Positions 9,093 to 18,250 of a stretch of 64,000 bases of DNA are shown here, in pieces. The notes below the pieces were generated by a model. That model was not told the origin of the DNA. It did not search any database and was given only the letters and a program-made list of their open reading frames with translations. The stretch comes from SAR116 cluster alpha proteobacterium HIMB100 (lineage in GTDB: Bacteria; Pseudomonadota; Alphaproteobacteria; Puniceispirillales; Puniceispirillaceae), in the NCBI GenBank assembly GCA_000238815.2, contig AFXB01000006.1, positions 222,760 through 286,759 on the forward strand. The letters run 5' to 3'. A program made the translations under genes and the position numbers. Numbering within the stretch: position 1 is the stretch's first letter; each line of letters begins with the position of its first letter.

Positions 9093-12000
9093 TTAACCGG
9101 TCTCCTTGTGGATCATAAAAGCTGGTGTCTGTAATACGCGCCTTAAGGGGGGGGTGGCCGTCCAACATCGGGATATAGACAGTCTCGCCAACGCGGCTGC
9201 GCCCGCCCTTCAGCAGGGCCATCGCAATGGAATGGCCCAGGTTCGGACTGTAATAAGATGAGGTGATATGCCCCAGCATTTCCATCGGGGCGGGCTGGTC
9301 AGGGTCCAGAACCGCATGCGCCCCTTCTGGAATGACTTGTTTTGGATCATCTGTCAGCAGCCCGACCAGCTGTTTACGCTGGGGATCCGCCATAGAGATT
9401 CGCTCTAATGCACGCTTGCCAATAAAATCTGTCTTTGTCTTTGAAACAATCCAGTCCATGCCCAGGTCAAGCGGTGTGACTGTACCGTCTGTTTCCTGGC
9501 CAACGATGATAAAGCCCTTCTCACCACGCAGTACATGCATCGCTTCTGTACCATAAGGGGTGATGCCATAAGGCGCTCCGGCCTTCATCAGGGCGGTCCA
9601 TAAAGCTGCTCCATAGCGGGCAGGCACATTAATCTCGTAAGACAGCTCACCGGTAAAAGAAATCCGGAAGATACGGGCTGGCAGGCCGCTGATATGGCCT
9701 TGTTTCATCGACATAAAACGAAAAGCATCATCAGACAGGTCGATATCTACACCGGCAGCGGTCAGAATATCTTTTGCCGCTGGGCCGGATAAGGTGGCAA
9801 CTGCCCACTGTTCGGTTACAGATGTCAGATATACATCCAGCTCTGGCCATTCGGTCTGCAGCCATTCTTCCAGCCAGTCCAATACACCAGCCGCCCCGCC
9901 GGTTGTTGTGGTCATATGGAAGTGATCATCAGCCAGACGGGTGGTGACGCCATCATCCATCACCATGCCGTCATCTTTACACATCAGGCCATAACGGCAT
10001 CTGCCGTTGCCCAGCTTCAGCCAGCCATTGGTGTAAATTCGGTTCAGGAATTCAGCCGCATCAGGGCCCTTTATATCTATCTTGCCCAAGGTTGAGGCAT
10101 CCAGCAGGCCTGCTGTTGTTCTGGCTGCCACAACTTCTCTGTTAACAGCCTGTTCCATGCTTTCGCCATCTTTTGGATAATACCAGGCTCGCATCCATTG
10201 GCCGACATGTTCAAATTTTGCCCCAGCCTGCCTGTGCCAGCTATCCATTGGCGTGGTGCGCACCGGATCGAACAGCCCGCCGATGGCCCGGCCGGCAATC
10301 ATCCCCATGGATGTCGGGGTATAAGGCATGCGAAAGGTGGTTGTGCCTACCTCTGGAATCGCTTCTCCAAGCTGCTCAGCCAATATCGCCAGCGCATTGA
10401 TATTTGATGTTTTGCCCTGATCTGTGGCCATCCCGGTGGTGGTGTATCGTTTGACATGCTCGACCGAATGATAGCCTTCACGCACCGCCAGCTTGATATC
10501 TGAGGCGGTCACATCATTCTGGAAATCAACAAAGGCTTTGCCGCCTTGTCCTTCACCCTGGCCGTTCGGGATTGACCAGATCGCCATCGGGGAACGGTTT
10601 ATGCGCGGCGCGTCAACCGTCGGCACGTCGCCTGGCTCAATCGCCTGACCAACAGCTTTGGCGGCCCAGCCAGCCGCAGCCACAGCTTCTCTGAGGCCTT
10701 TTTGCAGGTCAAAGCTGCCATTACAGGCCCCTACCGATATTTCAGCCTCATGTGTTGTTGACGGACGGAAACACAAGGTTTTCTCATCCCATATCAGCTT
10801 GCCTCTGGCTTGTGAATGCAGATGCACCACCGGGCTCAGGCCACCTGACATCAGCACAGAATCACAATCAAGATGCACTGCATCACCGATGACCTCTGTG
10901 CCATCTGCAGATAGCGGCGAGATTTCAACACGTGCAACTTTCAAATGACCATGTGCGGCGGTTATACCGTGACCGGCCATCACCTCAATATCCAGGGCCT
11001 TGGCCTGGCGCATCAGTGCGGCGGTCGGGGCGGGACGTGTATCCACAATCGCTTTAATCAGGCATCCGGCTTGCTGCAAAGCAAAAGCAGTCTGCCAGGC
11101 CGCATCATTATTCGTCATCACAATTGCACGTTTGCCAGGCAGCACACCATATTCACCCAGATAGGTTTGCGCCGCAGAAGCCAGCATCACACCAGGCAAA
11201 TCATTTCCTGAAAATACCAGCGGTCGTTCAATTGCGCCGGTAGCCAGAATGACTTGTCCTGCCCGTACTTTCCACATCCGCATACGCGGCAGATGCTCAG
11301 GCTTGTCCGCCAGATGGTCAGTTATCCGTTCAGCCAGAGTGAGGTAATTATGGTCCCCATAGCCGAACAGGCTGGTCCGCGCCAGAACAGTCACATTTTT
11401 CATCGCCTCCAGCTGGGCAGTTATTGTGCTGATCCAGTCTTGTGCGTTCTGGCCATCAATCTGAACATCATCTGTACTGTTCAGCCAGCCGCCAAACCGG
11501 GCGCCGTCCTCACAGATCAGCACGCGTTTGCCGCTTTTGGCAGCTTCATGTGCGGCCATCAATCCACAGGCACCACCGCCGACAACAACAATTTCAAAAT
11601 GCGCATTGCGCTTTTCATATCTGTCAGGATCATTGTGGTCTTTGCCGACTTTGCCCAAACCTGCGGCATGTCGGATAATTTTCTCATAGCTCATCCAGAA
11701 TGAGGCAGGCCACATAAAGGTCTTGTAATAAAATCCGGCAGGGAAGAACCGCGACAGCAACGAGTTCACTTCACCCACATCAAATTTCAGGCTGGGAAAA
11801 CGGTTTTGTGATTTGGCCACCAGCCCGTCATATAATTCAACTTGTGTGGCCCGCAGATTTGGTTCCACCCGGCCACCTGTGCCAACCTGCACCAGCGCAT
11901 TTGCTTCTTCTGCGCCTGCGGCCATGATCCCGCGTGGGCGGTGATATTTAAACGAACGGCCCACCAGATGCACATTATTGGCCAGCAGGGCAGAGGCAAG

Positions 12001-12114
12001 TGTATCACCTGCAAAGCCTGAATAGCTCTTGCCATCAAAGCTGAAGCGGATAGGGGTTTGTGATGAGGTGGCGATACCAGACGCTGTTCTCATGGTTTGT
12101 TTGCGCTGTGCCAT
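9079..12114 (-). CDS. soxA: Sarcosine oxidase alpha subunit
   Basis: The large subunit (1011 aa) carrying the NAD and folate sites. Domains in order: an N-terminal ferredoxin-like domain (IRFSFDGKSYSGFAGDTLASALLANN), a Rossmann dinucleotide domain (VVVGGGACGLMAAHEAAKSG near residue 180), a second nucleotide half (ATGAIERPLVFSGNDLPGV), then a GcvT-like tetrahydrofolate domain over about the last 400 residues (ISFTGELSYEINVP is typical). It overlaps soxD by one base at the start and soxG by 14 bp at the end, so the subunits are made from one message. Length matches the family. Confidence 0.95.
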   Translation of the reverse strand: MAQRKQTMRTASGIATSSQTPIRFSFDGKSYSGFAGDTLASALLANNVHLVGRSFKYHRPRGIMAAGAEEANALVQVGTGGRVEPNLRATQVELYDGLVAKSQNRFPSLKFDVGEVNSLLSRFFPAGFYYKTFMWPASFWMSYEKIIRHAAGLGKVGKDHNDPDRYEKRNAHFEIVVVGGGACGLMAAHEAAKSGKRVLICEDGARFGGWLNSTDDVQIDGQNAQDWISTITAQLEAMKNVTVLARTSLFGYGDHNYLTLAERITDHLADKPEHLPRMRMWKVRAGQVILATGAIERPLVFSGNDLPGVMLASAAQTYLGEYGVLPGKRAIVMTNNDAAWQTAFALQQAGCLIKAIVDTRPAPTAALMRQAKALDIEVMAGHGITAAHGHLKVARVEISPLSADGTEVIGDAVHLDCDSVLMSGGLSPVVHLHSQARGKLIWDEKTLCFRPSTTHEAEISVGACNGSFDLQKGLREAVAAAGWAAKAVGQAIEPGDVPTVDAPRINRSPMAIWSIPNGQGEGQGGKAFVDFQNDVTASDIKLAVREGYHSVEHVKRYTTTGMATDQGKTSNINALAILAEQLGEAIPEVGTTTFRMPYTPTSMGMIAGRAIGGLFDPVRTTPMDSWHRQAGAKFEHVGQWMRAWYYPKDGESMEQAVNREVVAARTTAGLLDASTLGKIDIKGPDAAEFLNRIYTNGWLKLGNGRCRYGLMCKDDGMVMDDGVTTRLADDHFHMTTTTGGAAGVLDWLEEWLQTEWPELDVYLTSVTEQWAVATLSGPAAKDILTAAGVDIDLSDDAFRFMSMKQGHISGLPARIFRISFTGELSYEINVPARYGAALWTALMKAGAPYGITPYGTEAMHVLRGEKGFIIVGQETDGTVTPLDLGMDWIVSKTKTDFIGKRALERISMADPQRKQLVGLLTDDPKQVIPEGAHAVLDPDQPAPMEMLGHITSSYYSPNLGHSIAMALLKGGRSRVGETVYIPMLDGHPPLKARITDTSFYDPQGDRLNGAK

Positions 12115-12479
12115 CAGCGTGCCCCTTTACTGTTTTTCACAGGTTTTGCAGCTGCTTCAGCGGCTGTGCTGCGCCGCCAGCTGGCCTGATAGGCCTGCTT
12201 TCCGGCCTTGCTTTTGGGCAGGCTGCCCATCGCATAGATTTCAATGATTTCATGGCTGACTGTATCACGGACCACATTGAACCAGCGCCGGCATCCGGCT
12301 GCATGACGCCAGCGTTCCAAAAACACACCCTTCGGGTTATCCCGCAGAAACAGATAATCAGCAAATTCGCGATCACTGATTTTATTTTCGGCCAGCGGGC
12401 GGGCGATATGGGCTTCGCCGCCGCAGCTGAATTCAGCTTCATCTCTTGGCCCGCAACAGGGGCAGTCCAGCTGTAACAT
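12114..12479 (-). CDS. soxD: Sarcosine oxidase delta subunit
   Basis: The small zinc-binding subunit of the heterotetramer. The N-terminus has CPCCGPRDEAEFSCGGE, the cysteine-rich zinc region, followed by GVFLERWRHAAGCRRWFNVVRDT, the strongly conserved delta-subunit segment. At 121 aa it is a little longer than many homologues because of a basic Ala/Lys-rich tail (about 90-121) that looks unstructured. Its last base is the first base of soxA. The gap to soxB is 36 bp. Confidence 0.94.
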   Translation of the reverse strand: MLQLDCPCCGPRDEAEFSCGGEAHIARPLAENKISDREFADYLFLRDNPKGVFLERWRHAAGCRRWFNVVRDTVSHEIIEIYAMGSLPKSKAGKQAYQASWRRSTAAEAAAKPVKNSKGAR

Positions 12480-12515
12480 CTTGTCTGTCTTCTTTTCTGT
12501 CGTGTTGTTTAGTTG

Positions 12516-13814
12516 TTAATGGGCCACACCGGCGGCGCCATGTTCATCAATCAAAAAGCCGGTTTCAAACCGCTTCAGCGCATAAGGTTCTGCGATCGCA
12601 TTCGGCCGGTCCTGCGCAATCAGATCAGCAAATACATGACCTGATCCCGGGGTGGCTTTGAACCCGCCTGTACCCCAGCCACAATTAAAATATAAACCGT
12701 CAATATCGGTTTTTGATATAATCGGCGACGCATCAGGACAGGTATCCACAATGCCGCCCCAATGCCGCAGCATGCGTAAACGCGACAACACCGGAAACAG
12801 CTCAACAGCCGCTTCGATCATATGTTCAGGCACAGGAAAAGACCCGCGCTGGGCATAAGAGTTGTATTTATCTACCCCGGCCCCTAACACCATCTCGCCT
12901 TTATCTGACTGGCTGATATACATATGCACGGCATTTGACATAATCACCGTGTCCAGAATCGGTTTAATCGGTTCAGACACAAGCGCCTGCAGCGGGCGGC
13001 TGGCCAGCGGCAGATGTATGCCTGCCATTTCGGCCAGAACAGAAGAATGTCCGGCCACCACACACCCCACTTTGCGGGTTTTGATTAACCCTCTTGTTGT
13101 CTCAATGCCGGTGATCCGCCGGCCTGTGCGTTTCAGGCCGGTAACTTCACAATTCTGGATGATATCCACGCCTAAATCATCTGCGGCCCGCGCATATCCC
13201 CAGGCGACCGCATCATGACGTGCGGTGCCGCCGCGTTTCTGCAGAAAGCCGCCCATTACCGGATAGCGGATAGAGGGATCCATATTCATCATAGGGACAA
13301 ATGTTTTGATCTCTTCAGGGCTGAGAATATCTGAATCAATGCCGTTCAGGCGTATTGCGTGAACCCGGCGTGACATCTCTTTCAGCTCATGCTCTGAATG
13401 AGCGATGGTCAGAACCCCGCGTTGCGAGAACATGATGTTAAAGTTCAAATCCTGCGCCAGCCCTTCCCACAGCTTCAGGGCATGCTCATAAATAGAGGCA
13501 GATTCATCCCACAGATAATTTGATCTGATAATGGTGGTGTTGCGGCCGGTATTGCCGCCGCCCAGCCAGCCTTTTTCAATCACAGCAATATTGGTCATGC
13601 CATGAACTGAGGCCAGGTAATAAGCGGTCGCCAGCCCATGTCCGCCGCCGCCGATAATCACCGCATCATATTCGCTTTTTGGCTCAGCATGCCGCCAGGC
13701 CTGCTGCCATCCGGTATGGTAGCTGGCCGCCTGCCGCGCCAATGAAAACACAGAATAGCGTTTTGCTTTGTCTCTCAGACCGCCAATACCGCGATCCAAA
13801 TCTGAACCCGCCAT
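12516..13814 (-). CDS. soxB: Sarcosine oxidase beta subunit
   Basis: The catalytic flavin subunit that oxidises sarcosine. I place the start at the ATG at 13814 ([20 protein letters not shown]), 432 aa, because it has an AAGGA ribosome site 9 bp upstream and matches the family beginning. The open frame extends to 14039, but that would add 75 unrelated residues and overlap the neighbouring amidohydrolase gene. The FAD motif GGGGHG is at 55-60; a C-terminal [17 protein letters not shown] segment is the family's flavin-contact loop. It heads soxBDAG, with a promoter at 13858-13886. Confidence 0.94.
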   Translation of the reverse strand: MAGSDLDRGIGGLRDKAKRYSVFSLARQAASYHTGWQQAWRHAEPKSEYDAVIIGGGGHGLATAYYLASVHGMTNIAVIEKGWLGGGNTGRNTTIIRSNYLWDESASIYEHALKLWEGLAQDLNFNIMFSQRGVLTIAHSEHELKEMSRRVHAIRLNGIDSDILSPEEIKTFVPMMNMDPSIRYPVMGGFLQKRGGTARHDAVAWGYARAADDLGVDIIQNCEVTGLKRTGRRITGIETTRGLIKTRKVGCVVAGHSSVLAEMAGIHLPLASRPLQALVSEPIKPILDTVIMSNAVHMYISQSDKGEMVLGAGVDKYNSYAQRGSFPVPEHMIEAAVELFPVLSRLRMLRHWGGIVDTCPDASPIISKTDIDGLYFNCGWGTGGFKATPGSGHVFADLIAQDRPNAIAEPYALKRFETGFLIDEHGAAGVAH

Positions 13815-13857
13815 AATCAAAAGTCCTTCTTGATGATCTGGTGATGCTTGCGCGCCC

Positions 13858-13886
13858 ATTATAAAAACAAACATGGGCCACGTCCA
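13858..13886 (-). promoter_or_regulatory. Candidate sigma-70 promoter of soxBDAG
   Basis: On the - strand TGGACG is followed after 17 bp by a perfect TATAAT (13863-13858), about 45 bp before the soxB ATG. It supports the internal soxB start, since the longer frame would read through this promoter. Confidence 0.55.
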
Positions 13887-14028
13887 AAAATTCCATCCTA
13901 AAATTTGCTCAGATAATGAAAAAAACCTGTCTTCTGGACGACTTGCCTTTGTGCTTGGTCGACATATCTTTGCGAACCGCTTATCATATCGCTGAAGGCA
14001 CGGAAATTTACCGCAAAAAGGGCGCAAG

Positions 14029-15201
14029 ATGGCGATCATAAACCGGGTAGCAGAATTTCATGAAGAGATGACCGCATGGCGGCGCAGCCTGCATATGCAT
14101 CCCGAAATCTGTTATGAAGAAGTCTGGACCTCAGACTTCATTGCCAACAGGTTGGCTGATTTTGGCATTAAAACCAGCAGAGGGCTGGCCGGAACAGGTG
14201 TGGTTGGCATTTTGAAAGGTAAGGCAGATTCAGGCCGTGCCATTGGTTTGCGTGCAGATATGGATGCTCTGCCGATGCCAGAAGCAAATGAATTTGAACA
14301 TAAATCAACAACTGAAGGCCGGATGCATGCTTGCGGGCATGACGGGCATATGACGATGCTGTTGGGGGCAGCCCGTTATCTGGCCGAAACCCGTAATTTT
14401 GACGGTACTGTTTATTTTATCTTCCAGCCTGCTGAAGAAGGCGGGGCAGGGGCAGCCAGGATGATAAATGAAGGGCTGTTTGCAGACTTTCAGATGGAAT
14501 CTGTCTGGGGCATGCATAACTGGCCTGGTTTGCCCGCAGGGGAAATCGCGGTTTCAGAAGGGGCCAGCATGGCCAGTGCCGATCATTTTGAAATGACGGT
14601 GACAGGCCGTGGCGGTCATGCCGCAATGCCTCATCAGGCCGCCGATCCGGTGGTGGCATCAGCAGCTATTGTGCAGGCTCTGCAGATGCTGGTCTCGCGC
14701 CAGACTAACCCAGCAGATGCAGCTGTGATGTCGATTACGATGATTCATGGCGGCAGCGCCTTTAATGTGATTCCTGATGAGGTGAAATTATCAGGAACCG
14801 CCCGGGCTTTCCGCCCGGAAACCCGCGCACGGCTCGAACAATCGCTTCGTGAAGTCTCGGCGCTGACGGCCAAAGCGCATGGCTGTTCGGTTGAAATGGA
14901 TTGGCGGGTCGGCTATCCGCCAACAATCAATCATAAAGCAGAAGCAGGCCGGGCAGCTGATGTGGCGCGATCTGTCGTGGGTGAGGGGCGTGTGCATATG
15001 AACCCGGAACCGTCTATGGGCGCAGAAGATTTTTCCTTCATGCTGCAGGAAAAGCCAGGTGCATATATCTGGCTTGGCGCAGGTGAGGCGCAACCAGGTA
15101 AGATGCTGCATAATACAGGGTATGATTTCAATGACGAGATTTTACCAGTGGGCACCAGCTATTGGGCTCAGCTTGTAGAACGCGAACTCGCCCTGAAATA
15201 G
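14029..15201 (+). CDS. M20D-family amidohydrolase (hippurate hydrolase / N-acyl amino acid amidohydrolase type)
   Basis: A cytoplasmic two-metal hydrolase that removes an acyl group from an N-acyl amino acid or similar amide. The metal-site residues of peptidase family M20D are present: Asp in LRADMDALP (77/79), CGHDGH at 102-107 with the M20D-type Cys ligand, and EE at 136-137; the dimerisation domain contains GGHAAMPH. Length 390 aa is normal. A ribosome site (AAAGGGCG) precedes the ATG. It is divergent from soxB across 214 bp. Whether it feeds amino acids or methylated derivatives to the demethylation block is an inference from position only. Confidence 0.88.
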   Translation: MAIINRVAEFHEEMTAWRRSLHMHPEICYEEVWTSDFIANRLADFGIKTSRGLAGTGVVGILKGKADSGRAIGLRADMDALPMPEANEFEHKSTTEGRMHACGHDGHMTMLLGAARYLAETRNFDGTVYFIFQPAEEGGAGAARMINEGLFADFQMESVWGMHNWPGLPAGEIAVSEGASMASADHFEMTVTGRGGHAAMPHQAADPVVASAAIVQALQMLVSRQTNPADAAVMSITMIHGGSAFNVIPDEVKLSGTARAFRPETRARLEQSLREVSALTAKAHGCSVEMDWRVGYPPTINHKAEAGRAADVARSVVGEGRVHMNPEPSMGAEDFSFMLQEKPGAYIWLGAGEAQPGKMLHNTGYDFNDEILPVGTSYWAQLVERELALK

Positions 15202-15230
15202 GGGTAAAATCATCATTCGGTGAAACAGTG

Positions 15231-15273
15231 GCCCAGATAAAATTGCCCAGATAAAACTGGCCAGATAAAACTG
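15231..15273 (+). repeat. Three tandem copies of a 14-15 bp unit
   Basis: The unit CCAGATAAAA(C/A)TTG-like occurs at 15231-15244, 15245-15259 and 15260-15273, just upstream of the small membrane protein's ribosome site. The copies differ by one or two bases. They may be simple slippage or a binding-site array. Confidence 0.7.
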
Positions 15274-15293
15274 GCCCGACGAAAGGGGCGGCG

Positions 15294-15569
15294 ATGCCGG
15301 ATAACAAACCTTATAAAAACCGTAAAAGCGGCACGGGATTGGCGGTTTTATTTGCCCTGACCAGCCTGATTGTGATCGCGGTGGCCAGCTATGTGGTCTG
15401 GCGGCAAATGGGCCAGATTGAGCTGGGCTTACATGGGTGGATTGCGTTGGTCGCCGGGTCTGTCGGGATGGTGGTTTTAGGGGGTGGGCTGATGGCGCTC
15501 AGCTTTTATTCCGCGCGCTCCGGCCATGATGAGGCCGCCTGGCAAGACCCTGATGATGACCTGAACTGA
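15294..15569 (+). CDS. Small membrane protein of unknown function, two TM helices
   Basis: A 91-aa product with a basic N-terminus (NKPYKNRKSG), two hydrophobic stretches (about residues 15-35 and 46-70) and an acidic cytoplasmic-looking tail (WQDPDDDLN). A strong ribosome site (AAAGGGG) precedes the ATG. I do not recognise the family. It lies between the amidohydrolase gene and the SOS promoter, same strand as both, with a short repeat array before it. Confidence 0.65.
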   Translation: MPDNKPYKNRKSGTGLAVLFALTSLIVIAVASYVVWRQMGQIELGLHGWIALVAGSVGMVVLGGGLMALSFYSARSGHDEAAWQDPDDDLN

Positions 15570-15647
15570 CGATCTCATAACGCATTGTTTTTCTGAACTA
15601 TAACACGAATTTCAGATATTGTTTTGACAGATGTTGAAGTTTTGTAC

Positions 15648-15676
15648 TTGACAATGTTCTTCTTTTGTTCTATTCT
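15648..15676 (+). promoter_or_regulatory. imuA-imuB-dnaE2 promoter with embedded SOS (LexA) box
   Basis: A perfect TTGACA (15648-15653) and TATTCT (15671-15676) are 17 bp apart. The spacer holds GTTC-TTCTTTT-GTTC (15656-15670), exactly the GTTC-N7-GTTC direct repeat recognised by alphaproteobacterial LexA. Bound repressor would sit across the promoter core, so induction on DNA damage is predicted. The imuA start lies about 100 bp downstream. Confidence 0.88.
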
Positions 15677-15769
15677 GATCAGCCCTTTTCAAAAGCTGAT
15701 TCGGCGCTGAGGAAAACACAGTGGCTGATGCGGTAAAAGGGGGTGTGTAGGCGCAAGGTATGGTGAGAT

Positions 15770-16663
15770 ATGCAGGCACCAAATTTTACATCTTCTGATT
15801 CCGGGGACCGGGCTGAGGCAACAGCTGATCTGCATTTATATGATCAGGCTCAGCCTGTCTGTTCTGTGCAGAAAGCAAACAGGTTTGCTGAGCTGAAAAC
15901 ACAGCTTAAGCAAGCAGACACAGCCCGGTCATTTCCAGCTCTGCCCCTGGGGGTGGATAAATTTGATTCTGCTTTGTCAGGGGGGCTGCGGTTTGGTCAT
16001 GTTCATCTTATGACCGGGCGGCCATTTGACGGGGCGGCAACCGGATTTGTGTTGGCGATGCTGCGCTTAATGATGGAACAGGATAAAACTGCACCTGTGA
16101 TTTGGTGCAGCCCATATCATGCGGGTCAGGCTGGGCATGTTCTGGCTTCTGCCTTGCCAACTTTGGGGATATCACCATCACGCTTTATTTTTGTGCATGA
16201 CCAGCATCCCAAACGTCTGATGGGCGCTTTTGAAGAAGTTCTGCAGACCAAGGGTATTTTGGCGGCGGTTGGTGAACATGGCCTGTTTTCCCGTAACATA
16301 TCGGCCTGGCAACGCTGGGCACGGCGCTGTCGTCTGGCGGCACAAACCGGCGGCGGTATGGGGATTTTATTGGGCGCACCAGCACCTGTTTCCGGGTTTG
16401 AAACAGGCTGGCAGATTAGCTCAGCTCCTGGCGGCAGGGCTGTGGAAAATGCTGTTGGCGATCAGGATTGGCGGCCCTGCTGGGCGGTGCAGCTGGGTTA
16501 TACCCGTCAGGGTACATCCTGTGCGGACAGGCTGCGCTATGATGCTCTGACAGGGCGGCTGCACCCTGATTCAGATCAGATCCGCATACCGCCAGCATAT
16601 ACCCGCAGGCCCCGATCTGATGGTGTTCGGCAAATCTCTTTATCTGCCTCTTTATCTGCTTAG
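15770..16663 (+). CDS. imuA: ImuA, RecA/SulA-like mutasome component
   Basis: The first gene of the damage-inducible translesion cassette. Its 297-aa product has the ImuA core: LPLGVDKFDSALSGGLRFGHVHLM followed by GAATGFVLAML, a RecA-like fold without a clear Walker A lysine. The family works with ImuB and DnaE2 in error-prone bypass; biochemical detail is limited. It is 18 bp upstream of imuB and behind the SOS-box promoter. The C-terminal segment (about 230-297) is basic and less conserved-looking. Confidence 0.88.
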   Translation: MQAPNFTSSDSGDRAEATADLHLYDQAQPVCSVQKANRFAELKTQLKQADTARSFPALPLGVDKFDSALSGGLRFGHVHLMTGRPFDGAATGFVLAMLRLMMEQDKTAPVIWCSPYHAGQAGHVLASALPTLGISPSRFIFVHDQHPKRLMGAFEEVLQTKGILAAVGEHGLFSRNISAWQRWARRCRLAAQTGGGMGILLGAPAPVSGFETGWQISSAPGGRAVENAVGDQDWRPCWAVQLGYTRQGTSCADRLRYDALTGRLHPDSDQIRIPPAYTRRPRSDGVRQISLSASLSA

Positions 16664-16681
16664 GATGAGAGGAGGAGCGGG

Positions 16682-18250
16682 ATGTCTGTTTCTGGTCGTG
16701 ACCGGCAGGTCATTTATCTGTATCTGCCCTGCCTGCCTGTCCGGCGTCTGATCCGCCTGAACGGCTGGTCAGAACAGGATAAAACAGCCCTTTATCAGCG
16801 TATTAAAGGGGCGGACAGGCTGGTCTATCTGTCTGCTACAGCACAGCAGGCTGGTTTGCAGGCGGATATGTCTGTCGCGGATGCCCGGGCCCGGTTTCCC
16901 GATATCCGGCTTGCGCCAGTTGACCATGACGGGGATCGTGCCTTGTTCACTGCGCTTGCCCGGTGGGCCTTTCGTTTCAGTCCTGTTGTCGGGGTTGATG
17001 CCCCTGGTTTGGGGTTGTGGATTGATGCCACCGGGGCCAGTCATTTATTTGGCGGGCTTCAGGCGATGTGTGCTGATCTGCATCACCAGCTCAGTCAGGC
17101 CGGCCTTGTGGTGCATCTGGCCACAGCACCAACATTCGCTGCTGCCTGGGCATTGGCGCATTACCATATGGCGGCCTCAGCCGGGCCGGTTCATGCCCCT
17201 GACCGGCGACATCAGATGCGGGTGTTCTTGTCTGATCTGCCGGTAGCGGCGCTGCGGCTGGATCCGGCCCTGCAGCTTGCCCTCAGCCGGGCGGGCTTGC
17301 GTCAAATCGGGCATTTATATCCGCTTGGCTGGGCTGATCTGACCGCTCGGTTCGGTCCGGATATGGTGCGGCGCTATGCCCAGCTGTTCGGGGATCAGCC
17401 AGAACGCCCCGTGCCAGTTGCCCCGCTTCAGCCTGTGCTTGTCACACAAGCCTGGTCAGAACCTGTGATCGGATATGACGCTTTATGCCGTATGGTCAGC
17501 CAATTGACTGATCAGATTGCTGATCGGTTGCTGCAGGCAGAACAGGGCGCGCGCTCGTTTGAGCTGGGCTGGCAGCGCACAGATGGACAGGTTGGCCGGC
17601 TGTATTTCCGGTTGTCTCGCCCTGGCCGGCGCAAACATACTCTGCATCGTCTGCTGTCAGGGGCGGCGGAAAAAATTGATGCAGAATTTGGTGTTGAATA
17701 TTGCTGGGTACAGGCACATGGGCTGACCGCAGATATTCCGCTTACAGCTGTTCTGGGGACAGATGAAGACAGCCTGAAAGCCGGACAGGTCAGCGATCTT
17801 GTTGATGTTCTGGCAGCCCGGCTGGGCTCGGATAAGGTTCAGCGTGTGATCAACAAGCCAGACTGGCAGATAACCGACAGCCAGGCCTATTTGCCGGTCG
17901 CTGATGTAACCGATAAAACAGGACATTGGCCAATGCCGGTTCTGGCCGGACTGTCTGCCCCGCGTCCGGTGCGCCTGTTTGATCATCCTGAACCGGTCAA
18001 GGTTGTGGCGATGCTGCCTGATCACCCTCCGGCTATGATTCGCTGGCGTCATCATAACTGGACAGTGTTGCGGGCAACTGGTCCTGAGCGGGTGGGACCG
18101 CGCTGGTGGGATCACAGCAGCATGTCCAGCCTGTCTCGTGATTATTACCGGGTTGAGGTGGAAACCGGCCAGCGTTTGTGGCTCTGCCGTGAAGGGCTTG
18201 TTGATCGCGGTGATCAGGTCAGCTGGTTTGTGCATGGGGTCTTCAGCTGA
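16682..18250 (+). CDS. imuB: ImuB, catalytically inactive Y-family polymerase homologue
   Basis: An adaptor that links DnaE2 and ImuA to the beta clamp. The product is 522 aa with a Y-family layout, but the metal-binding acidic residues are gone: where DinB has a DMD-type start this has YLYLPCLPVRRL. That matches the non-catalytic ImuB group. A likely clamp-binding segment PRPVRLFDHPEPV lies around residues 430-442. The ribosome site GAGGAGCGGG precedes the ATG. Its stop overlaps the dnaE2 start by one base (TGATG), so coupled translation is likely. Confidence 0.93.
   Translation: MSVSGRDRQVIYLYLPCLPVRRLIRLNGWSEQDKTALYQRIKGADRLVYLSATAQQAGLQADMSVADARARFPDIRLAPVDHDGDRALFTALARWAFRFSPVVGVDAPGLGLWIDATGASHLFGGLQAMCADLHHQLSQAGLVVHLATAPTFAAAWALAHYHMAASAGPVHAPDRRHQMRVFLSDLPVAALRLDPALQLALSRAGLRQIGHLYPLGWADLTARFGPDMVRRYAQLFGDQPERPVPVAPLQPVLVTQAWSEPVIGYDALCRMVSQLTDQIADRLLQAEQGARSFELGWQRTDGQVGRLYFRLSRPGRRKHTLHRLLSGAAEKIDAEFGVEYCWVQAHGLTADIPLTAVLGTDEDSLKAGQVSDLVDVLAARLGSDKVQRVINKPDWQITDSQAYLPVADVTDKTGHWPMPVLAGLSAPRPVRLFDHPEPVKVVAMLPDHPPAMIRWRHHNWTVLRATGPERVGPRWWDHSSMSSLSRDYYRVEVETGQRLWLCREGLVDRGDQVSWFVHGVFS

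Noticed and set aside
13815..14039. Longer soxB start at 14039
   Set aside because: The extra 75 residues have no family resemblance, overlap the start of the divergent amidohydrolase gene and cover a good promoter; the ATG at 13814 has a proper ribosome site.
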